Shown here piece after piece: positions 1 to 5,373 of a DNA stretch of 7,592 nt. The stretch comes from Opitutaceae bacterium. GTDB lineage: Bacteria; Verrucomicrobiota; Verrucomicrobiia; Opitutales; Opitutaceae. The position numbers were made by a program, and so were the translations under genes. The number at the start of each line of letters is the position of its first letter. Position 1 is the stretch's first letter. The notes beneath the pieces are model-generated. The model did no database searches. It was not told the DNA's origin and was given only the letters and a program-made list of their open reading frames with translations. The stretch is taken from assembly GCA_031282705.1 (NCBI GenBank), contig JAITDF010000407.1, positions 1 to 7,592 on the forward strand. Reading direction: 5' to 3'.

Positions 1-38
1 ATGGGAGGAATGGGAGGAATGGGAGGGATGGGTGGTGC
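1..38. repeat. 9-bp G-rich tandem repeat downstream of the antiporter gene
   Basis: Four consecutive 9-mers are visible on the + strand: GGGAGGAAT at 3-11 and 12-20, GGGAGGGAT at 21-29, then a diverged GGGTGGTGC at 30-38. The array may extend left beyond the window. The G3 runs at 3-5, 12-14, 21-23, 25-27 and 30-32 could form a G-quadruplex on the + strand. The same unit recurs at 2927-2970, upstream of egsA. No terminator hairpin with a T-run is seen between this array and the antiporter stop codon at 74-76. Confidence 0.85.
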
Positions 39-73
39 GTAAAGGAGGGCGCGGGTTTCCGGGGGGCGGGGGG

Positions 74-1453
74 TTAGGCGGCGGGGTTTGCGGGGGCGTC
101 TTTTTCGTAGCCGTGGGGGCTGGCGCGCCACATGAAGAGGAAGACGCCCATGCCGGCGAAGGCGAGGACGATGATGGTGATGTAGGCGAGGTCCCAGCCG
201 TAGTGCTCGGCGACGAAGCCGAAGCCGAGGCCGCTGACGGTGGTGCTGGCGTAGCCGAAGATGCCGGTGAGGCCGTTGGCGGTGGCGGCGGCTTTTTTCG
301 TGGCTTGGTTGGCGGCGGCGATGCCGATGAGCGCCTGCGGGCCGTAGATGAAGAAGCCGGTGGCGCAGAGCACGGCGAAGAGCGCCGGCACCGGCGCGCC
401 GGAGGGGAGGCGCCAGAGGGCGATGGCGCAGAGGGCGGCGCCGGCCATGCAGAAGACGCAGGTGCGGTGCGCGCGGCCTTTCAGCCAGCGGTCGGTGGCC
501 CAGCCGGCGGCAAGCATGCCGAGGATGCCGGCGATTTCAAAGAGCGCGACCATCCACCCGGCTTTTTCCAGCGTGACGCCTTTGCTTTGCTTGAGCAGCG
601 TCGGCCCCCAGTCGAGCACGGAGAAGCGGACGACATAGACGAAGAAGTTGGCGGCGGCGAGGATCCAGATGAGCGGGTTGCAGAAGACTTTTTCGCGCAG
701 AAACGCGCGGTGTCCGGCGGTGGTTTCGGCCGGTTTTTTCAACTTCACCTCGGTGCCGGGCAGTTCCGGCAGGCCGACGGAGGCGGGGGTGTCGCGCAGG
801 GCCGCCAGCAGGCCGATGGCGCCGAGGAAGGCGATGCCGGCGGGGATCCAGAAGCACCATTTCCACGCGCCGGCGTGGTCCGCGCCTTCGCCGAGGCCGG
901 ACATGATGTAGCCGCAGAGGATGACCACGAGGCCGGCGCCGATGGAGTGCGAGGTGTTCCAGACGGACATTTTGGTGGCGAGTTCGCGGGGCGGGATCCA
1001 GTGCGTGAGCAGGCGCGCGCAGGGGGGGAAGCCGGTGCCTTGGAGCGCGCCGTTGAGCACCCAGGTGACGCCGAAGAACGCGATCAGCGCGCCGGTGAAC
1101 CCCGGCGCGGTGGCGCCGCCGGCAAACCAGCCGGCGATGCCGGGGCCGAAGCCGAAGGCGAAGTTCGCCACCGCGCACAGGGCCAGGCCGGCGGCCATGT
1201 AGAAGCGGGCGTTGGCGCGGTCGGCGAAGACGCCGTTGACGAAGCGCGAGAGGCCGTAAACGAGGCCGTTGAGGGTGAGAAAGATGCCGAGGCTGGTCTT
1301 GGAGATGCCGAGGTCGTGCTCCATGCCGGGCATGGCCATGCTGAAGTTTTTGCGGACAAAATAAAACAGCGCGTAGCCGGCCATGGTGGCGGCGATGGTG
1401 CGCCATTGCCAGTAGCGGAAGCGGCGCGCGGTGTCGGGGGAGGCGGTGGTCAT
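74..1453 (-). CDS. MFS organophosphate:phosphate antiporter, GlpT/UhpC-like
   Basis: This 459-residue inner-membrane transporter of the OPA family within the major facilitator superfamily is expected to exchange an organic phosphate ester for inorganic phosphate. Length and the 12-helix hydrophobic pattern, with a central loop near residues 220-255, match GlpT (about 450 residues). From memory of E. coli GlpT, three signature blocks align. YFVRKNFSMAMP (31-42) puts R34 at GlpT R45. The block from QGTGFPPCAR to VWNTSHSIGAG (138-174) puts H169 at GlpT H165. NFFVYVVRFSVLDWGP (269-284) puts R276 at GlpT R269. The phosphate-ester binding triad is therefore intact. The ATG at 1453 lies 48 bp after the egsA stop, in a GGC-rich gap without a Shine-Dalgarno, so co-transcription with egsA is likely. 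Context favours glycerol phosphate as substrate, but glycerophosphodiesters or hexose phosphates cannot be excluded. A UhpC-like sensor role is less likely because no two-component partner is present. Confidence 0.9.
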   Translation of the reverse strand: MTTASPDTARRFRYWQWRTIAATMAGYALFYFVRKNFSMAMPGMEHDLGISKTSLGIFLTLNGLVYGLSRFVNGVFADRANARFYMAAGLALCAVANFAFGFGPGIAGWFAGGATAPGFTGALIAFFGVTWVLNGALQGTGFPPCARLLTHWIPPRELATKMSVWNTSHSIGAGLVVILCGYIMSGLGEGADHAGAWKWCFWIPAGIAFLGAIGLLAALRDTPASVGLPELPGTEVKLKKPAETTAGHRAFLREKVFCNPLIWILAAANFFVYVVRFSVLDWGPTLLKQSKGVTLEKAGWMVALFEIAGILGMLAAGWATDRWLKGRAHRTCVFCMAGAALCAIALWRLPSGAPVPALFAVLCATGFFIYGPQALIGIAAANQATKKAAATANGLTGIFGYASTTVSGLGFGFVAEHYGWDLAYITIIVLAFAGMGVFLFMWRASPHGYEKDAPANPAA

Positions 1454-1501
1454 GGCGGGGGGTGGGAGGAGGCGGCGGCGGCGGGCGGCGGGGCCGGGGG
1501 T

Positions 1502-2908
1502 TCAGGCGGCGGGGCCGAAGAGGGCGTCGAGGGCGGCGTCGAGCCAGCCGGCGCGGGTGGCGAGGTCGAGCACGGTGAAGCGGCGGCGGATGTGGCAGGC
1601 TTTCACAAAGCTGTCGCGCAGGCGCCGGCGGGTGATGCCGATTTGCTCCGGCTCGGTGGGCGCGCCGACGTCCTGGAGGCGGCGCCGGGCCTCGGCGAGG
1701 GGGAGGAGCTGGCGGCGGAGTTTCGCGGCGAGCGCGGGCCACCCGGCCTTCAGGCGGCCGAGTTGCGCGCGGAGGGCGTCGGCGGTGATGTATTTCGCGA
1801 GGGTTTCGCGGATGGCGGTGTCCTGGAAATCCGACTTGGCGAAGAGGGCGGCGGCGCCGGCCTCGACCGTCCGCCGGTCCGGCCAGCGGGCGCAGCGGGC
1901 GTCGATGTCGATGGCGGCGGGGTCCATGCGGAGCAGTTGTTCGTAGAGGGCGGTGACGGCGAGGGTGGCGACGCCGACTTTGAAGCCGTGCGAGGGCGCG
2001 GCGCCGTCGTGGGTGTGGTGCTCCATGTCCCAGAGGTGGCTGAACTGGTGCTCGGCGCCGGAGGCGGGGCGGCTGGATTTCGACCATTGCATGGCGAAGC
2101 CGCCGAGCATGAGGCCTTCGGTGAGGGCGTGGATGGCGGCGGCGTCGCCCGCGCGGGCGGCGGCGGGCGCGGCGAGCGCGGCGCGGAGGCCGCCTTGCAC
2201 GATGGCCCAGGCCTTCAGGTCAACGGGTTCCTCGCCGAGCGCGTCGGCGAGGATCCAGTCGGCGCCGGCGGTGACTTTGGCGAGCAGGTCGGCGTAGCCG
2301 GAGGCGGTCATCGCGGGCGGGGCGTTTTTGATGATGTCGATGTCCGCGAGCACGGCCCGGGGCGCGGGGCAGGCGAGGGTTTGCTTGGCGCCCTGGCAGG
2401 TGATGGAGGCGCCGAAGGCGGTGTAGCCGTCCATCGAGGCGGCGGTGCCGGCGCAGAGGTAGGGGCGGCCGGTCTCGTGGGCGGAGCGTTTGGCGAGGTC
2501 GTTGATGGTGCCGGAGCCGACGGCGACGGGGATGGCGTCGTGGGTTTTGAGCGAGGCGGCGAGCCGTTCCACGTAGTTGTATTCGGCGTAGAGCGCGGGG
2601 TCGGTGAAGATGAAGGAGTCGAGCAGCGGGACGCCGCCGGCGGCGAGGGCGTCGCGGGCGGCGTGGCCGGCGACGGCCATGGTGTTTTGGTCCGCGACGA
2701 TGACGGCCGTGCGGCCGGGGAACTGTTGTTTGAACACCGTCGCGATTCCGGCGATGCAGCCGCGCTCGATGAGGAGCGCCTTGGTCTCGCGCGCGGCGGC
2801 AAGGGCGGCCTGCGGGGTGTAACTGGCGATGTCGAACAGCAGGCCGGCGTCGGTGGGCTGCGGAGCGGGTTGCGGAGAGGGTTGCGGAGAGGAGGGGATG
2901 GGTTCCAT
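1502..2908 (-). CDS. egsA: sn-glycerol-1-phosphate dehydrogenase (EgsA/AraM family)
   Basis: This 468-residue cytoplasmic enzyme of the iron-containing alcohol dehydrogenase superfamily interconverts sn-glycerol-1-phosphate and dihydroxyacetone phosphate using NAD(P). Visible motifs are the dinucleotide diphosphate loop GSGTINDLAK (131-140), TAASMDGYTAFGAS (155-168), SGYADLLAK (203-211), GAEHQFSHLWDM (284-295) and SHGFKVGVATL (306-316). By family analogy the metal ligands are D207, H287 and H307, all present. The C-terminal part, from about 400 to 457 (LLPLAEARRRL, then GAPTEPEQIGITRRRLRDSF and RRRFTVLDLA), is the typical bacterial AraM tail, so the gene is complete. It is longer than B. subtilis AraM (about 394 residues), partly because of a proline/glutamine-rich N-terminus (residues 7-18) encoded by a 12-bp repeat. 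The start at 2908 is chosen because the next Met is residue 77, inside the fold. Lying between a phosphodiesterase and a glycerol-phosphate-type transporter, it probably runs in the catabolic direction here, unlike its role in archaeal lipid synthesis. Confidence 0.93.
   Translation of the reverse strand: MEPIPSSPQPSPQPAPQPTDAGLLFDIASYTPQAALAAARETKALLIERGCIAGIATVFKQQFPGRTAVIVADQNTMAVAGHAARDALAAGGVPLLDSFIFTDPALYAEYNYVERLAASLKTHDAIPVAVGSGTINDLAKRSAHETGRPYLCAGTAASMDGYTAFGASITCQGAKQTLACPAPRAVLADIDIIKNAPPAMTASGYADLLAKVTAGADWILADALGEEPVDLKAWAIVQGGLRAALAAPAAARAGDAAAIHALTEGLMLGGFAMQWSKSSRPASGAEHQFSHLWDMEHHTHDGAAPSHGFKVGVATLAVTALYEQLLRMDPAAIDIDARCARWPDRRTVEAGAAALFAKSDFQDTAIRETLAKYITADALRAQLGRLKAGWPALAAKLRRQLLPLAEARRRLQDVGAPTEPEQIGITRRRLRDSFVKACHIRRRFTVLDLATRAGWLDAALDALFGPAA
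2859..2894. repeat. 12-bp tandem repeat inside the egsA 5' end
   Basis: Three 12-mers follow one another on the + strand: TGCGGAGCGGGT (2859-2870), TGCGGAGAGGGT (2871-2882) and TGCGGAGAGGAG (2883-2894). Read on the coding strand they give the in-frame series SPQP-SPQP-APQP at residues 7-18 of EgsA. This adds a flexible proline/glutamine leader ahead of the catalytic fold and probably has no effect on catalysis. Confidence 0.85.
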
Positions 2909-2926
2909 GAGTGGCGGATTTTTTAT

Positions 2927-2970
2927 GGGAGGGATGGGAGGGATGGGAGATATGGAGGGATGGAGGAAAT
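2927..2970. repeat. 9-bp G-rich tandem repeat, G-quadruplex candidate, upstream of egsA
   Basis: GGGAGGGAT occurs at 2927-2935 and 2936-2944. It is followed by GGGAGATAT (2945-2953) and two decayed copies ending near 2970. Five G3 runs (2927-2929, 2931-2933, 2936-2938, 2940-2942, 2945-2947) are separated by loops of only one or two bases, a classic intramolecular G-quadruplex pattern on the + strand. The egsA transcript would carry the C-rich complement just 19 bases before the start codon. The unit matches the array at 1-38. Confidence 0.88.
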
Positions 2971-3022
2971 GGTGAAGGGTGAATGATAAAAGGCGGCGCG
3001 GGTGGCTCGGGTGGTGAATGGC

Positions 3023-3058
3023 GTGGGTGGCGTGAGTGGCGTGAGTGGCGGGTGGCGC
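3023..3058. repeat. Second 9-bp tandem repeat between the GDPD gene and egsA
   Basis: GTGGGTGGC (3023-3031), GTGAGTGGC (3032-3040) and GTGAGTGGC (3041-3049) are tandem, followed by the diverged GGGTGGCGC (3050-3058). The unit differs from the GGGAGGGAT family but has the same 9-bp period. With the array at 2927-2970 it takes up much of the 159-bp gap 2909-3067. No convincing terminator or egsA promoter is visible in that gap; a TATCAT-like hexamer at 2988-2983 on the minus strand has no matching -35. Confidence 0.82.
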
Positions 3059-3067
3059 GGGGGCGGG

Positions 3068-4135
3068 TTATTTTTTGCCGCGGGCGGCGTAGTATTTTTT
3101 CACCTCGGCGGCGGCGATGTCGGGGCGGTCGGTGGCGAAGGAGGCGACGCCGAGGTCCATGAGCGGCGCGTAGAAGGTGGCGTCCTTCGAGTAGGCGAAG
3201 GCCTGGTAGAGGAGGCCGAGGGAGCGGAGGCGCGCGCCGAGGGACTGGATGAAGTCGCGCGGGCGGCTGAAGGGTTCGCCGGGATCGGTGGTGCAGGGGA
3301 TTTTTTTCCAGTCCCGGCCGCCGTCTTCGGCGGCGTTGTAGTTTTTGGCGTTGCGGTTCGGGTGGACGTGGAGCTGGACGGAGGTGATGTGCCTGATGTT
3401 TCCGGTGGCGACGAGGTCGTCGAGCATGCGGGTGATTTCGTCGTCGGCCTTGGAGCACCACAGCAGGGTGCCGCTGGCGGGGGCGTGCTGTTTCCACTCG
3501 ATGAGGAACTCGGGCTTGCTCGAGGCGACGATGACCCGCTCCTCGACGCCGGCGGCCTTCACGAGCGCGGCGAGCCGGGCGAAATCGACTTTCTTGATGT
3601 CGAGATAAATGCGCAGCTCCGGGCGGGTGCGCATGTAGTCAAAGATGCCGGACATCCGCGCGACCCGGCGCCCGGCGAATTGCGGGCCTTTGTAGAGGCC
3701 GACGTCGAGGGTCTGGAGAAACGCCCAGGTGCTTTTCTCGACGGAGCTTTTTTTGAGGGCCTCGTCGGCGTCCTTGATGATGCGTTTGAAATTGTTGTCG
3801 TGGAAGGAGACGATGACGCCGTCCTGGGTGGCGCGGACATCGGCCTCGGGGATGGCGCCGAGGGACCATCCGAGCTGGAAGGATTCGAGGGTGCCTTCCT
3901 CGGCGAGGTCGCCGGCGCCGCGGTGGGCCTGGATGATGAAGTCCTTGAGGGCGACGTGGTCGGTGACGTTCCACGGTTTTGGCGCGGCGGCGGCGGAAGA
4001 GGAGCCGGCGGCGGTGGCGGTGGCGGCGGCGGCGGCGGGCGCGAGGCCGGCCAGGAGCAGCGCGGCGGCGGCGGCGAGGTGTTTCATGGCGGAGGCTGGG
4101 AAATGTTTCATGGCGAAGATTGGGAGGTGTTTCAT
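3068..4135 (-). CDS. Exported glycerophosphodiester phosphodiesterase (GDPD)
   Basis: This 355-residue protein hydrolyses glycerophosphodiesters to a glycerol phosphate and an alcohol. The GDPD signature is clear: HRGAGDLAEEGTLESF (71-86), IPEADVRATQDGVIVSFHD (95-113), LDIKK (178-182) and FATDRPD (333-339). The expected catalytic His pair H71 and H112, the metal ligands E97 and D99, and K181 are present. The usual ENT is EGT (E80-G81-T82). Three in-frame ATGs (4135, 4111, 4087) come from a 24-bp repeat. I choose 4135 because it forms an ATGA overlap with the regulator stop, implying translational coupling. Starting at 4087 gives a shorter leader, MKHLAAAAALLLAGLAPAAAAA. In either case a Sec signal with a hydrophobic core near residues 20-36 and an Ala/Ser-rich linker (to about 52) predicts a periplasmic or secreted enzyme. 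The following egsA and antiporter suggest its product is imported and oxidised. Confidence 0.9.
   Translation of the reverse strand: MKHLPIFAMKHFPASAMKHLAAAAALLLAGLAPAAAAATATAAGSSSAAAAPKPWNVTDHVALKDFIIQAHRGAGDLAEEGTLESFQLGWSLGAIPEADVRATQDGVIVSFHDNNFKRIIKDADEALKKSSVEKSTWAFLQTLDVGLYKGPQFAGRRVARMSGIFDYMRTRPELRIYLDIKKVDFARLAALVKAAGVEERVIVASSKPEFLIEWKQHAPASGTLLWCSKADDEITRMLDDLVATGNIRHITSVQLHVHPNRNAKNYNAAEDGGRDWKKIPCTTDPGEPFSRPRDFIQSLGARLRSLGLLYQAFAYSKDATFYAPLMDLGVASFATDRPDIAAAEVKKYYAARGKK
4064..4135 (-). repeat. 24-bp imperfect triple repeat at the GDPD start
   Basis: Three 24-bp units lie head to tail on the minus strand at 4135-4112, 4111-4088 and 4087-4064. Each begins ATGAAACA and reads MKHLPIFA, MKHFPASA and MKHLAAAA. 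By hand alignment, units 1 and 2 share 19 of 24 bases and units 1 and 3 share 18 of 24. Each unit thus carries its own in-frame start codon and Lys-His pair. The third unit runs directly into the GCC-rich stretch encoding the signal-peptide core. Confidence 0.88.
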
Positions 4136-5124
4136 TTTTTGGATTTTTGAGATTTGGGCCGGGCCGGGCCGGGCTGATCGGCGGAGGCGAGCAGGGCGCG
4201 CGCGCCGGTCTCGTCGATGACCAGGCCCTTGAGAAAGCCGCCGGCGATGGCGGCCCGGATGGAGGCGGAGCGGTCGGTGCCGGAGACCACGCCGATGACC
4301 TGCGGAATCGCGGCCAGCCGGTCGAGCTCGATGCTCAGCACCTGGTTGCGCCAGCGGGTGTCGCACTCCCGCCCGGCGGCGTTGTAGAACCGCCCGCCGA
4401 TTTCGCCGACGGCGCCGGCGGCTTTCAGTTCGGCGATGTCCTTTTCCGCAAGCATGCTGCGCTCGATGAAGACCGAGTTGTCGAGCGTGCCGACGCCGAC
4501 GAGGGCCATGCGGGCCTGGTTGAGGCAGGTGTTGACCACGCGGGACTGGTCGAGGGCGAGCAGCGCGTCGCGGATCTTTTTCGTGGGCACAAAGGCCGGC
4601 ATGTTGAAGGTGAGAAAATCGCCGCCGAGCCGCTGCGAGAAAACGCGCCCGATCTCCTGCGCGTCGAAATCGTGCACGCTGGCGTCCACGTTGCCGACGG
4701 TCTGGACGATCGTGGGGCGCTTGCCGGTCGAGATGGAAAAATTGCGGACCAGCTCCCGGGTGTTGCGCCCGCTGCCGATGGCGATGATGTCCCTGGGCTT
4801 GATCAGGCCCTCGATTTCCGGGGCGGCGAACCGGCCGAGGATTTTGCGCAATTCCTCCAAGGAAAGCTCCTGCGGGGCCTTGATGACCACCGCGGTGGCG
4901 AGGCCGAACCGGGCCTGGAGGCCGGCCTCCAGCTCGCGGTCGCGCGGCTCGAAATCGGCGACGATGATGCGCACGATGCCGCGCTCCTGCGCCAGGGAGA
5001 GGAGGCGGCTCACCTTGGCCTGGGAAATCTTCAGGTATTTACCCAGCGAGGCCTGCCTCATGCCCTTGACATAATAGAGATGGGCGGCGAGGTGCAGCAG
5101 GCGGTTTGAGTAAAAGTTTTGCAT
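4132..5124 (-). CDS. SorC/DeoR-family sugar-binding transcriptional regulator
   Basis: This 330-residue cytoplasmic DNA-binding regulator has an N-terminal helix-turn-helix at about 8-52 (LAAHLYYVKGMRQASLGKYL, then KISQAKVSRLLSLAQERGIV), the usual SorC arrangement. The effector domain follows, with AIGSGRNTRELVRNF (115-129, the phospho-sugar loop), GAVGEIGGRFYNAAG (237-251) and the C-terminal block IPQVIGVVSGTDRSASIRAA (273-292) with LVIDETGARALL (301-312). Many relatives have Lys where this block has R285. The ATG at 5124 is chosen because the HTH begins a few residues later and a leftward promoter lies just upstream; longer in-frame extensions look non-coding. Its stop overlaps the GDPD start by four bases, so it heads the operon and probably controls it. 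It probably also controls the divergent alpha-galactosidase. The effector is likely a sugar phosphate or triose/glycerol phosphate, which I infer from family and context only. Confidence 0.9.
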   Translation of the reverse strand: MQNFYSNRLLHLAAHLYYVKGMRQASLGKYLKISQAKVSRLLSLAQERGIVRIIVADFEPRDRELEAGLQARFGLATAVVIKAPQELSLEELRKILGRFAAPEIEGLIKPRDIIAIGSGRNTRELVRNFSISTGKRPTIVQTVGNVDASVHDFDAQEIGRVFSQRLGGDFLTFNMPAFVPTKKIRDALLALDQSRVVNTCLNQARMALVGVGTLDNSVFIERSMLAEKDIAELKAAGAVGEIGGRFYNAAGRECDTRWRNQVLSIELDRLAAIPQVIGVVSGTDRSASIRAAIAGGFLKGLVIDETGARALLASADQPGPARPKSQKSKK

Positions 5125-5167
5125 GGAGGGGGCGGCCCCGGCGCGGGACGGTGGCGGGACGGTGCGG

Positions 5168-5195
5168 TTTATGGCATTGGTTTTCGTTTTATCAA
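5168..5195 (-). promoter_or_regulatory. Candidate sigma70-type promoter for the regulator/GDPD operon
   Basis: On the minus strand TTGATA (5195-5190) is followed after 16 bp by CATAAA (5173-5168), matching 5 of 6 and 4 of 6 consensus bases. Transcription would begin near 5161, giving a leader of roughly 37 nt before the ATG at 5124. The surrounding bases are AT-rich against a very GC-rich background, which supports a promoter role. Both hexamers were picked by eye. Confidence 0.5.
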
Positions 5196-5211
5196 AATTG
5201 GCTCGACCCCG

Positions 5212-5229
5212 GCCCGCCCGGCGGCGGGC
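5212..5229. other. Short GC hairpin in the divergent control region
   Basis: GCCCGCC (5212-5218) and GGCGGGC (5223-5229) are perfect reverse complements around a 4-base CGGC loop. There is no T-run on either side, so it is not an intrinsic terminator. It lies upstream of both candidate promoters and could be incidental in such GC-rich DNA. Confidence 0.4.
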
Positions 5230-5234
5230 GTCCG

Positions 5235-5285
5235 TGGTCTGGATTTTCAGCAATAATCCCGGGACATCCGCGGACGTCCAGACCA
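5235..5285. promoter_or_regulatory. Nested inverted repeats, candidate operator for the SorC-type regulator
   Basis: TGGTCTGGA (5235-5243) is repeated inverted as TCCAGACCA (5277-5285), a perfect 9-bp pair with arm centres 42 bp apart, about four helical turns. Inside and overlapping the right arm is an 18-bp near-palindrome, GGACATCCGCGGACGTCC (5262-5279), with 8 of 9 base pairs matching. The two structures share 5277-5279. They lie between the divergent starts and abut the AT-rich -10 region of the alpha-galactosidase promoter. The 42-bp phasing suits a multimeric regulator binding two sites on one DNA face. Assignment to the adjacent regulator rests on position only. Confidence 0.6.
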
Positions 5286-5293
5286 ATAAAGAA

Positions 5294-5309
5294 TAAAATA
5301 CCGAATAAT
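5294..5309 (+). promoter_or_regulatory. Candidate -10 region for the alpha-galactosidase gene
   Basis: TAAAAT (5294-5299) and AATAAT (5304-5309) each match 5 of 6 bases of the -10 consensus within a markedly AT-rich patch (5281-5345). At 16-18 bp upstream I find no recognisable -35; that position is occupied by the inverted repeats. A weak -35 covered by an operator would suit activator-dependent or regulator-controlled expression. Confidence 0.45.
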
Positions 5310-5373
5310 TATTTTCGCGTTTTTGGGTTTTTTCCTTTTGCCTATTCCCCGCCCCCGTTTTTTGTCCGCCTCC

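Noticed and set aside
32..2986. A 984-codon open frame on the + strand
   Set aside because: It runs antisense across the antiporter and egsA genes, is a low-complexity Gly/Ala/Glu string with no recognisable domain, and is a by-product of very high G+C. The minus-strand genes have clear family motifs.
1..3058. A CRISPR array suggested by the G-rich repeats
   Set aside because: The units are 9 bp and directly abutting, with no spacers. They are simple tandem repeats.
3002..4150. A 382-codon open frame on the + strand, and the overlapping one at 3979-5109
   Set aside because: Both are antisense to the GDPD and regulator genes, with Gly/Arg-rich repetitive composition and no domain. They are shadow frames.
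4136..4366. N-terminal extension of the GDPD frame up to 4366
   Set aside because: It overlaps the regulator's C-terminal coding region, is proline/arginine-rich shadow sequence, and would bury the signal peptide.
5212..5229. An intrinsic terminator in the divergent region
   Set aside because: The hairpin has no T-run on either strand and lies upstream of both divergent promoters, where no transcript needs ending.
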